Source of the DNA: Xiphophorus maculatus
Taxonomy: Eukaryota; Chordata; Actinopteri; Cyprinodontiformes; Poeciliidae
Assembly: GCF_002775205.1 (NCBI RefSeq)
Contig: NC_036455.1
Location: forward strand, 1,154,501-1,218,500
Direction: 5' to 3'
Length of the DNA stretch: 64,000 nucleotides
The notes under the pieces are model-generated. The model ran no database searches, was not told the origin of the DNA, and saw nothing but the letters and a program-made list of their open reading frames with translations. Shown piece by piece: positions 38,001 through 47,344 of this stretch (positions within the stretch are counted from its first letter, which is position 1; every line of letters begins with the position of its first letter). The position numbers were made by a program, and so were the translations under genes.

Positions 38001-40667
38001 TGAAGGCTTAAATACTAAATGAAAAATGAAAAACATTTTTATCTAGGAACAAGTATTCAATCAGATATCTTTACTCCAGGTATTTTTTTTAAATCTTAGA
38101 CAGTAGGTCCAAGGTACTGATGGGCTGTGGAGATTTAATCAATTATCTATAAAATCAACAGATTTGGCTAAAGAAATCAGGCCATTCAACCAAAGCTAAG
38201 TGTGTTTCTAGAGAACGTGTCATGTTTGTAGGGTGATGATTCCACTTCTGTTCCTCAGTGCACATCTGCACATTGATCTGCGTGACTCAAGGCAGTTTTC
38301 ACTGCTATCAGTTCTCTCAGTGATGCAAATGACCCTTACCGCGGGCGTTTGTTCGGCAGGTCAACGCTTCATTTTCCTCTACGCTCAATGCAAAGCATCC
38401 GACTCTGTAACAACACAGACCAGAGAGGTAGAAGCTTTAGAAGTGCAACGCAAAAGGATGATTGTGCATTTGGTTTTCTCTTGAATTCACATTTCAGGAA
38501 GAGCCTCAAGTGTGTTTAGTCCACATATTTCTAAGTGAATGGAAATGAAAGCAGGACTCATTGGGAGGGTTACCGTCAAGAAAAAAGGGGAAGAAAGGCA
38601 TCTGTAGATCAGATTTGCATACTTTACAAAAAACTATGCAAGTAAAGAAAAATCATTCAAAGACCCTTAGAAAACTTTGAGAATTAACTCAAGAGTAAAG
38701 AAAACCTGACTCTTCAGAAAAATCCTAAATCATTCAAAACCTTTGCTCATTGGAGACAAACAAAGTGCTTGTTCTGGCTCTCACTTGATCTTGACGCCTC
38801 CCGCTGGTGTCCAACTTGACTCCTCAGATCAGGCGTTGACCACAGCCCAGCTTAGTTGTTCTGCCTGCAGCTGATGTGTTTTCAGCACTTTGTTGTCAGT
38901 GCCATCCCATTAATTCGCAATCTGAATCCTCGGAGAAACCAGAGCACGTTACAGGGCTTCCACCGACGTCGGGCTGCAGGCTGGACCTCTTTTTCACAGC
39001 CAACGCAGAGAGATGAGAGCGTGTCACACAAGCAGAGGAGCTCAACCATTTCTGAGGATTTTAGGGCTCATCTTGTTGTAAATCTTAAACCAAAAGCATT
39101 TAAAGAGAAAAAATTCAGAAGAAGCATGCTAATTTCACACAAACAGTGTCACAAATATTTGAATTTATATTGGAGCTGACCTCATTGTACTCAAAAAAAA
39201 AATCTCTTCAAAATAAAATCAGGTTAATATACAGCTCTGGGAAAAATAAGAAACCGCTTAAAAGGATCAGTTGTTCTGGTTTTACTTTTTATATTTATAT
39301 GTTTAAGTAAAATGAACATCGTTCTTTTATTCTATGAACTACTGACAACATGTCTCCGATATTCCAAGCAAAAATGTAGTATTTATTTGCAGAGAATGAG
39401 AAATAACGAAATGACAAAAAAGATGTACTGTAGTGCTTTCAGGCCTTAAATAATGCAGAGAAAACAAGTTCATGTTCATTTAGAAACAACAATACTAATG
39501 TTTGAACTCAGGAAGAGTTCAGAAATCAATATTTGGTGGAATAACCAGGAGGTTTAGTGGTCTCTTAATTTTTTTTTGAAGAGCTGTATATTCAGCCCCC
39601 GGAATCATTACTTTATAGAAACATAATTTTGCATAAATGTCAGCTGTTGGTGTTTTGTGGTACCAGCTTTGCACATGTCAAGGGTCCAGGATATTGTTTT
39701 ATAATCTATCCTCAGAACTTCATCCTGTTTGGTCTCTATGCTCCTTGTTCTCCATTAAACCTCTTAGACCTTCACAAAACAACTGGATTCATACAGTTAG
39801 AAAACTTCTGACGTCATTTTATTACATTGGCTATTATTTAGGAAATTCAAATAACAGAGGGGTAGATTTGTTAAAAATGATTGGAAAACTATGTATTATT
39901 TATCTTCCACTTCACACTCATGCACTGTTTTGTGTTGGTCTGTTAGATAAAATCCTCCAAGAATGGATTTAAGTTTCCACTTGTAACATGACAAAATGCT
40001 AACAAAGGTGCCATTTACAAATCTGGATCATCGTAAACAGGAGTGTAAAAATTGAAGCCCTGGGCCATTTGTGGCTAAAATGACAAATGTGAAGTTCAGC
40101 AAAACATTTTTGTCTTTTATTAAGCATGTTTTTTTTGGTGGGTTCATATCCCAAACATCGATTCAGTTCTGTAAAATACAACAAATGTTTTCAGACAAAG
40201 AGTGACACTTGCATTGTTCCAATTCTCAAGAATAATCGTCCCAAAAAAGTAGGAAACTGCAAAAATCTTTTTCATATGTTGCATCTACAGTTATTTATAA
40301 ATCAAAAACAAAGCTGCTTTGTGTCATTTAAATACTTTGTGTTTAGTTTATGATTTTACAATTTGGGCCTACATTGCATAAGTCTAAAATAACATTCCTG
40401 ATTCGAAACCATGTTTTTCCATCTTTAATCCATGTGCCGGTAGACGAATCTAAACGGCGGAATGGCTGATGATTGCTCACACAAACTCTTTCTCTCTAGA
40501 GGCCACAGCGACTGACTCAGAACCCAAACCAGAGGAGGCACCTGGTGAGCAAATGCTGCGTTATTACGAGTTACTATTTTTACATCACGGTGCACAAAAC
40601 AAAACCGTATGAGCACCGTTGTTCTCAGATACCGTCTCTGTTTTCGTTTCCAGCGCCCAGCGAGTGA
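32814..40667 (+). CDS. erich5: Glutamate-rich protein 5-like, N-myristoylated acidic protein
   Basis: Four coding exons, 164 aa: 32814-32904, 35667-36011, 40500-40544, 40654-40667. Starts MGCSTSSQT: Gly2 is a likely N-myristoylation site and Cys3 a palmitoylation site, predicting a membrane-bound disordered protein. The large second exon is rich in Ala, Glu, Pro and Asp and holds three perfect GDDAAAA heptads at about residues 100-120. It ends KPEEAPAPSE. Naming rests on the MGCS start, acidic composition and position between rpl30 and rida, as in human; the human protein is about 374 aa, so this one is far shorter. Composition also recalls BASP1, but BASP1 begins MGGKLSKKK and lies elsewhere. 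No enzymatic domain is present. Confidence 0.75.
34923..34998. repeat. (TTA)n microsatellite
   Basis: About 25 copies of the trinucleotide TTA in erich5 intron 1. Confidence 0.97.
35144..35515 (+). mobile_element. LINE 3' end fragment
   Basis: Begins with the end of a non-LTR reverse transcriptase frame reading DRYRKSFLPHAISLYNKS then stop, a familiar LINE C-terminus. A 3' UTR follows with ctatgctgctgtaactg, atttccctgctgggatgaat and AATAAA, closing in an attct simple repeat tail at 35484-35515. The copy is 5'-truncated, as usual for target-primed insertion. Confidence 0.7.
35871..35938 (+). repeat. 21-bp coding minisatellite in erich5
   Basis: Three perfect tandem units of ggagatgatgcagcagcag plus ca, encoding GDDAAAA, followed by a partial fourth unit that turns into GDAPAEAP. 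Confidence 0.9.
36690..37560 (+). mobile_element. Tc1-like transposon relic, most complete copy
   Basis: Plus strand follows the whole order of a fish Tc1-like element: DNA-binding region (gcacagctgcaaattcacca, ttaatcagagaagcagccaa), a cattggctggaggtgttttgg stretch (EDTKVLW region), catcatgctgtgggaatgct (IMLWGC), caggataacaaccctgaaca (QDNDPKH), aaagtccagacctaaatcaa (SPDLN) and the 3' tail with ttatgttggtgtcacataaa. Many stops and shifts make it long dead. Terminal repeats are not clear. Confidence 0.8.
37615..37992 (-). other. Orphan 125-codon Pro-rich open frame with downstream AATAAA
   Basis: Single-frame antisense ORF in erich5 intron 2, starting MKPRRKFKLEDSLAPP, with a Pro/Ser-rich middle (PSSTPSPPPPPGSPGTHHPP). 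It is clearly more GC-rich than its surroundings, has no introns, and a minus-strand CAATAAATAT lies about 20 bp after the stop. This fits the 3' end of an inserted retro-derived sequence or a retrocopy, but I do not recognise the family. Confidence 0.3.
39229..39591. mobile_element. Tc1/mariner-type MITE with TA-flanked termini
   Basis: Left terminus tatacagctctgggaaaaat; right terminus, reverse complemented, tatacagctcttcaaaaaaa followed by aattaagagaccact. Interior phrases (ggttttactttttatattta, actactgacaacatgtct, aatatttggtggaataacc) are those of a very common fish Tc1-derived MITE. It is about 360 bp with no coding frame, and TA borders both ends. Confidence 0.8.
39800..40010 (+). mobile_element. 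Tc1-like 3' tail fragment
   Basis: aaataacagaggggtagatt, cttccacttcacactcatgc, tttgtgttggtctgttagat and cttgtaacatgacaaaatg match the 3' tail of the Tc1 family seen at 36690-37560. Transposase is absent. Confidence 0.7.
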
Positions 40668-41140
40668 AGCGTGACGTACCTGACCACACGGATGAGTTTG
40701 CTGGAAGAGGCGCTCCCCGTCCGTATGCATGAGTGGGAGTGGGAGTCTGAGTGTTTGTGTGGAAGAAACACATGCCTTGTTGCCAAGATGCTGACCCTGA
40801 TGATGACCTCTTTCATTCAGGGTTCCTCTGTCACCATTGTGCCTTTTCCCCCTCCTCCCCTTCTTAATGATACACAACTACAGTTTTTACTGTACATAGA
40901 TATGTTCATTGGAGAGAAGTTTAGATAAATCACTATACTCAATATTTATTATCTGTATAGAAATGTTTGACTTGGATTAGAATCTATGCAGATTTCTTTC
41001 TACAAACTATATTCTGACAAAAACCATAGTTTATTTTTACCAATTTAAATATAGATAGAGGTGGCCTTTAATTTGAAGTACTATTGTTAGTACATCAAAT
41101 TACTAAGGTCCTGGAGAAATAAACGCTGCCTTTGCTGAAT
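40668..41140 (+). other. erich5: erich5 3' untranslated region
   Basis: Ends near AATAAA at 41118-41123. It converges on the rida 3' end, whose minus-strand AATAAA lies at 41296-41301, leaving about 150 bp between the two transcript ends. Confidence 0.65.
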
Positions 41141-41591
41141 TAAATAAGAATATTCCTACGTCTCATGATGATGAAAGCCTGAAATTTGTTATAAGCTGTG
41201 AACTGTCACATAAATTAAAAAGGCAGTATATAAAAAAAATGACACTCAAGATGTTTGTTTCTTTGAATCAACACATTACGACATTTAAGTACCACTTTAT
41301 TTGCTGCTTCTGTTAATAACTTTATGTGTAAAAATTACAACAAAACAAAGAGACAAACATTGACATTGCTTTAAGATTATCTCACTGGTGTACATCAAAC
41401 TGGAAAAATCTTGATTGGTGCCTTCAGCGTCCTTTACAGCGACCTGTTTTAAAGATTTCTCATCTTGTTCAGCCGTTGAGGGTCCCAGCTACTGTTTGGT
41501 TTAGAAACACAACGCTGCCTCTTCGGGAAAACCTCAAATAATTGGGCACCTTGTTGCTTGGCTACAACTTGTTTGGGACGCGGCCGGCTAG

Positions 41592-44500
41592 TCAGGAGTC
41601 GGAGAGAGGGCCGAGGACGGCGATCGCCTCGATTTCCACCAGCGCACCCTGCAGAGGAGACAAGACAAGGTTCCATGCATGCAAGCATTTCTATAACATA
41701 AGAGCCATTTAAACTGAATTAAACTAAATTTGATCAAATTTGCAGCTCAACTAACATGTAATTTTCGTTGCTCTAGACCAGGAACCGCTCATATAATTAA
41801 TATGAAAAATACTTTTGGAGCTAAGCTTTACTGAAAAGATGTATTCTTGTTGTTTAAATAAAATATCACACTTCTCAAATAACTAAAAATATATACTTGA
41901 CTGCATAATTTTGTAGTTGAGAATTGTTTCGTTAAGTCGGTATGTTGCATTAGTATTGTTGGTATTGAATGTATTGTAGTATTGTAAGTATTGTATGACA
42001 GGAACCTACAATTAAGGAACTGATTTGCATTATTTACCAAACAGGGTGACATTATTTAACCTTTTTAAAAATCCTTTAAAATCCTAATGCCATTTGTCCA
42101 CACAAAAGAGAAATGTAATCTTCCTAAAAACTGCTCAAAAATATTTTCTGATATTTTTCTCCATTTGGAACAAGTCGATCTTGTAAAGCAAAAATATTCA
42201 CATCAATATAAAAGTTCTGAGGGACTTTAACCCTTTGAAGTATATTTACATAGACACTGCTTTTAATTAAAAAAAAAAAGTCTAAAAAAATACTATATAA
42301 ATACTGTCATTTGCATAAAATACTGTACGTAGTTTTTGATTATTGTTGTTAGTCAATAAATGGGTCAATATTTGCTACAAACATTTTCTTACCTCATTCA
42401 TTCGTTTGTTGGATTGAAACAACGTGACTTTTTGTTGTTAGTTCTTTTTATATTTTGCCAATTTAAGGAACTGGCATGGTAAGTGTAAAAAAATAAAGTA
42501 GTAAAAAAACAAATAGCACAAAATTCTCTTAAGAGCAAATGCAACTTGTTCATGGAACAGATTGTTTCTCTATTCAGAGGTCTCAGTTTGATATATTTTC
42601 ATTCAACACTGGCAGAGGAAACAAATATTTTCTGTGATAATCTAAAATAACTACGAGCCTCGCAAATCTGAATCTTTACAGCTTCAATTAAAGTCCCTGA
42701 AACTGCAGGAAAATTGCTGCAGTGCTTTTAATAAACATCATTTCGGTAACAAACCAACTAAAGAGGTTTTATAGACAGATAATGCAGAGATTAATTAGCG
42801 AGCCCATTCGTATCCTTAAATGCGGGTCATATTTAAAAATGAAGCAGACGAATCTGCAGGTTTGGATCGGTACTCACTCTGGGCAGAGCGGCAACCTGGT
42901 AGGCAGCTCGGGCAGGAAAATTAGTGCTGAAAACTGGGAGAACGGAAGAAAACAAAGTTTATAGCTGCTTATTAAGGATGTTTTGTGTTTTGCTAAAATA
43001 ATTTTTTAAACATCTTTTTAATAATGAATAAACTCAGCCTCAAATAATCCTTACTTCAGCCATTAGTTGTATTTGTTTCACTGTGAAGTCAGAGATCATC
43101 AGTTTGGCTCATGTGTAACACCAGATTAAGGCAGATAAACATATTTTTATACGTTACATATGGAAGAGGGGCTGAAATGTAAAAGGGCTCTTCAAGCTGG
43201 AGGAAAACGCTATGAATTAACCTAATATACACACTTTATTACCTTTTGTTTGCTTCTATGTCAAATTTTTCAAAAAGGAGATAAACTTATTGAAAATTTA
43301 ATCAATATTTGAGTACAAGTGGAAGTTTAAGAGCAGGGATAATAATCTGATGAACTGCAGAATCTGGCTTTGTTGTATTTAAATGTTTTTTAAAAAATCT
43401 AAACTAAAGCTTCTCTACCTTTTTTTAACCTCCTGAGACCCTGCATCCTCATATGAGGACATTACATTTTTGTAAACACAGATGTAAATAATAACATTGA
43501 TTGAATGGTCTTATCGTCACACAGATAGACCCAATGTCCTCGTCTGAGGACATTGGGTTTTGAGATAACCACTTATTGTAGAAGGCTACAACTTCATTTT
43601 TAGGCTAATTGGGTCCTTATGATCCCAAATGACAAGGAGAAATGTATATGCAAAAACAGACCCATTGTCCTCATATGAGGGCATTGGTTTTGACATAGTT
43701 CAAGAGCACATAGACAGCTAAAATTTAATTTCAACTAAAATTAGGTCATACTAATCCCAAATAGTAAGGAGACATAAAAAATGCACATCAAACAAAAGCC
43801 TGGGTCTCAGGAGGTTAAAGGTCTTCTAAAGCTTTTCTGTGGATTTTGACTGCCTTTCATCTTATTATTTGATTCCAGTTTAGTGCTGGCTCCTGGCTAA
43901 CATAAAGTAGAGGACAAAAATAGAAAGGGTCACATTTTACATTAAGAGCGTTAATAAAATAATTAAAATCTGACTTGTTGAAAGCAAAATATTAAGAAGT
44001 GAGGGATTATTCAAGACTTTTCCCCATTACTATAGTTATGTTTGGTCACTTTGACCAAATTAAAGGGGTCATTTGGATTTCCTTTGGTTTGCTCCGGACA
44101 CTTCCTTTCTGCTTCCTCCCTGCAGAGTCAGGGAATGTTTCCTGGTTTGCAGGTGTGAATTGCACCTGCAGGGAGGCAGGAGCTCGGCGTGTCGAGTCAT
44201 TGTCCCGAGGAGCAGTGCTTGCTGGGAAAGTTTGGGTTACATCAGCGTGCCTGTGTAGCGGTGTCCACTTACAACTCTGGACTCAGCCGGTTCCATTACA
44301 CCGGACTGTTGTAATCCAGGAGGAAAAGTCCTAGCACTTCCACTGCATTGATACAGCAGAGGGAGAACTAAACGTCAGATTCGGAGTCAAGGGTCAGGGG
44401 TCACAGCCGATGCTTTGGTAGACCAACGTTGGTGCCTTGCTGCAGGGAGGTCCAGGGTTCAATTCCCATCCTGTTATCTCTGTGCATGTTTCTGCCTCTT

Positions 44501-45083
44501 CTTTTACTTCCTCTCAAAGTTCTGCAAACTTTGTCACATTGCTATGACTGTACAGATGGGATAATATCACTAATAATGTATTAATAATATATTAAGAATA
44601 AGAATGCATTTTTTGGAGTATTGCAAGATAAATTAATATTTAAAATACTTACTTAAAAAAATGCTGTTAGAAGTTAAATCTAAGTTTGTATTTTTATTAT
44701 TAATAGCATTATTTGAAAGTAATGGTTAATACCTAAAAAAATCAATAAAATGCTGACTGTTCAGGTTTTACTGGACAGAGACATCAGTTCTCATTATTTT
44801 GGTTAATAGCTGTGGTATATGTCAGGTACAACATGCGTTTCTCTAACAGCTGCAACGTTAAATAAAAACGGAAATTTTTTTAACTGGTTTCCCAATAATT
44901 ATGTCTTCAGCTTTAAAATAAACGAAGCAATATAGGATTTTGTGAGACTGATGTGTGGTGGAGTCACTCCAAACTCTTGATATGTAATCATGAGTCTGTG
45001 AAATCTGATTTAATAACTATTCATGAACCATTTCAACTGTCTTTATATGTGTATTTTAACTTGTTTGCATTTAACTGGTCTGG

Positions 45084-45151
<68 letters not shown>

Positions 45152-47059
45152 TACAGTCAAGATTTCTTTGCATTGACTTATTGGACATAATACATAATGC
45201 TTTTGAAACTAGCAATTTGGTTTAGGTAATATTTAGTATATTTTACAGTTCATCCATAAAGCAAGTCATGTTTGTGTTTTTTATTGTGATCATAGAATGT
45301 TATAAATCCAGCTTTTATTTGTAATACATGTTTTATGTTACAGAACTGAACAAGATGAGCAATCACTAGAAATTCCCATCTAGGTTGACGTTTGCATAAC
45401 ACACACACACACACACACACCCCCACACACACCCACACTTAAAAAATCTTTTTAGAACTCAAAATTAAGACATTAAGGGAAAAAAACATCTGGGGTTGAT
45501 AAAGTGTTATTAAACACATTCAAATGCTTTATTTAATTGCAACAAAAGCCATTATTAATTTACATGGAGTTGGGAGCTACTCAGAAGAAAACGTTATTGA
45601 TGCTTTTGCTTAAAATTAATCTAAATTCCCCATCTATCATATTAAATACAGACTTACAAGTCTTGTAGACGTCGTTGACGGAGTTGAAGTCGTTTATGTC
45701 CTTCAGCAGCACTGTGGTCTTCACAACTAAAGTGAAACAATTTGGGATTTTGAGTTCAACGTTAAAACCAAGCGATTAAATTAAAAAGGAGGCAACCGAC
45801 AACAGACTGTGCAGAATGTGTAAAGTCTGACCGTTACTGTAGTCACAGCCTGCAGCTTTAAGGATTTCCCCCATGTTGCTCAGAGCCTGAGTAGAAAGGG
45901 AAAGGAGACTGAAGACTGTCTAAGAGTAAATAGTTCAATCTGAGGCCGGGTGAAGATGTCTTTCTGTTTGTGGGTCACCTGTTTGGTCTGAGCCTGAACT
46001 CCTCCATCCACCAGCTGACCGGAGGCCACGTCCATCCCAATTTGACCCGAGACGTACATGGTTCTGTCCGCCACCACCGCCTGGCTGAGTGGGACACACA
46101 AACACAGACAAACTATGTGAAGATGTGAACATTTTAGCAGACAAAATGTGACGTCTGGGCTTTTTAAGTACCTAATAATTGATTCTTTAATGTGAAAGTA
46201 AAATAATTCACAACAAACTGACATGAATAACTTAATGTGTATTAGATCTACCAGTAATGTCATTTAAAATAGCGCTAATCCATTTTACATTATACTAAAA
46301 GATTACGTTGAATAAGGTTGCTACTACCTTCACTCACCACAAGGGGGCGCTTCCACCTCCCCAAATTAAGTTAAACAGCTAATGTACTAAAGAATTTCAC
46401 CAATCAAGTCTAGTTTGAACATTTCAATAATACAGTTCAGATTGACGTTATATTTAGCATCACTATTACAAAAATACTTCCAGATTTGATCCTGATTAAT
46501 GTGCGGACAAAAAAAAGCAACAAAAAAAAAAAGCACCTGATTTAATCTGAAACAACTGATTGGCTAAAGCAAGAACACCCGCAGTTTATTCAAAGGCACC
46601 TACGAAGCATTTGTTCAGTTTGCAACTTAAAAAAAAAAATCCGCATTAAATAAAAACAAAACAAAGTTGCCTTTTATTCTTATTTTCCAGATAAAGTGGG
46701 CATAACCTTACCTATAAATGCCCTGCCTCACCGGGGCTTTCGGTGTGTAAATGATTTTCCGAGGAGTTGCTGCCATTTCAAGTCCTGTCTGCTTCGCAGC
46801 GATTCTTCTCCTCTCTACAAAGTTACATTTTTTGCTCGGTGAGCAGCAGGTGAGTTCACTGGACAGGAAGTCCCGCCCCCGAGCAAACATGTGTGGTCCT
46901 CCCCCCCCCCCCCCCCCTAACACACTCAAACTTTCCAGATCTTGCAGCAAAGACATGAAAGAGTTGCAGATTTCTTGTTTTGAACTTCTCTTACCTGTAC
47001 GGACCGATAGCAGCTGGAGCTGACGTGGTGTGAACGAGCTTTCTGTTGAGCGCAGACAT
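41592..47059 (-). CDS. rida: 2-iminobutanoate/2-iminopropanoate deaminase (RidA/UK114)
   Basis: Hydrolyses reactive enamine/imine intermediates from PLP enzymes; trimeric chorismate-mutase-like fold (family knowledge). Minus-strand exons for the canonical form: 46995-47059, 45979-46084, 45832-45886, 45658-45726, 42878-42933, 41592-41648; 135 aa (human 137). Blocks include RKLVHTTSAPAAIGPYS, MYVSGQIGMDVASGQLVDGG, ALSNMGEILKAAGCDYSN, VVKTTVLLKDINDFNSVNDV, FFSTNFPARAAYQVAALPR and GALVEIEAVAVLGPLSDS. The PARAAYQV arginine that grips the substrate carboxylate is present. Exon 5 must use the acceptor before TTTTCAGC, since the nearer CAG breaks the frame. A second homologous first coding exon lies at 46712-46776. 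The gene lies tail-to-head downstream of stk3. Confidence 0.95.
43425..43818. mobile_element. piggyBac/Kolobok-like MITE with TTAA duplications
   Basis: Perfect 13-bp terminal inverted repeats CCTCCTGAGACCC (43429-43441) and its inverse (43802-43814) are directly flanked by TTAA on both sides (43425-43428, 43815-43818). About 386 bp, with three internal short palindromes around 'atgtcctc...gaggacatt'. No coding frame. The TTAA duplication is the mark of piggyBac or Kolobok elements. Confidence 0.88.
45085..45148. repeat. (TA)n microsatellite
   Basis: About 64 bp of TA dinucleotides in rida intron 4. Confidence 0.97.
45401..45437. repeat. (AC)n microsatellite
   Basis: AC dinucleotides with C interruptions in rida intron 4. 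Confidence 0.95.
46337..46350 (+). promoter_or_regulatory. CTCF-like motif in rida intron 1
   Basis: CCACAAGGGGGCGC differs from the CTCF core CCACCAGGGGGCGC at one base. It lies between the proximal alternative first exon (46712-46776) and exon 2. Binding is inferred. Confidence 0.5.
46712..46776 (-). CDS. rida: rida alternative first coding exon (1B)
   Basis: 65-nt open stretch with ATG at 46776, encoding MAATPRKIIYTPKAPVRQGI then Y and AG| before a strong donor (GTAAGG). Length and phase are identical to exon 1A (46995-47059), and 10 of 22 residues match it (including R6, K7, T11, A14, P15, G19, Y21, S22), so it is a duplicate of the first exon. Spliced to exon 2 it gives a full RidA with a different N-terminal strand; the loop IGPYS becomes QGIYS. 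Use would need its own promoter in 46777-46994, a region holding a run of about 18 C. Confidence 0.8.
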
Positions 47060-47344
47060 GTTTTCCTCTCTCTTTTTTCAGTGCAACTCAAGTGCCATGA
47101 GTTGAATGGAAATGGCTGCGCAACAGCTTTTGGGAACACTGTTTAAAAAAAAAAGACACCGTAAAACTCAGACTGACAGCGCAGGGAGGAAGTTTACAGC
47201 GGTGTAAAAGCGTGAGTGAAATGGCATTGCGCCTATAGAAGAACAAGTACGGTAAAGATTACAGCTTTTATGTAGGTCACAAACCTCAGGATCAAAGTTT
47301 ATTTACGAAAGTCATAGATAAGAAACCAAGGTCTGATAACTATG
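47060..47344 (-). promoter_or_regulatory. rida promoter and stk3-rida gap
   Basis: About 290 bp between the rida start codon and the presumed stk3 poly(A) site; the rida promoter must lie in it. No named motif stands out. Confidence 0.4.

Larger units (their letters stand above)
36012..40499. other. erich5 intron 2
   Basis: 4.5 kb intron filled by mobile DNA: a long Tc1-like relic (36690-37560), an orphan antisense frame (37615-37992), a Tc1-type MITE (39229-39591) and another Tc1 3' tail (39800-40010). The stretch 38000-39200 shows nothing recognisable. Confidence 0.6.
41649..45657 (-). other. rida introns 5 and 4, separated by exon 42878-42933
   Basis: AT-rich intron DNA. Holds a TTAA-flanked MITE (43425-43818), a possible decayed SINE head at about 44385-44520 (gtccagggttcaattccc), a (TA)n run (45085-45148) and an (AC)n run (45401-45437). 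Elsewhere nothing is recognised. Confidence 0.55.

Noticed and set aside
44385-44520. SINE head (gtccagggttcaattccc)
   Set aside because: Only the B-box region is convincing and the body phrases are too decayed; not called as an element.
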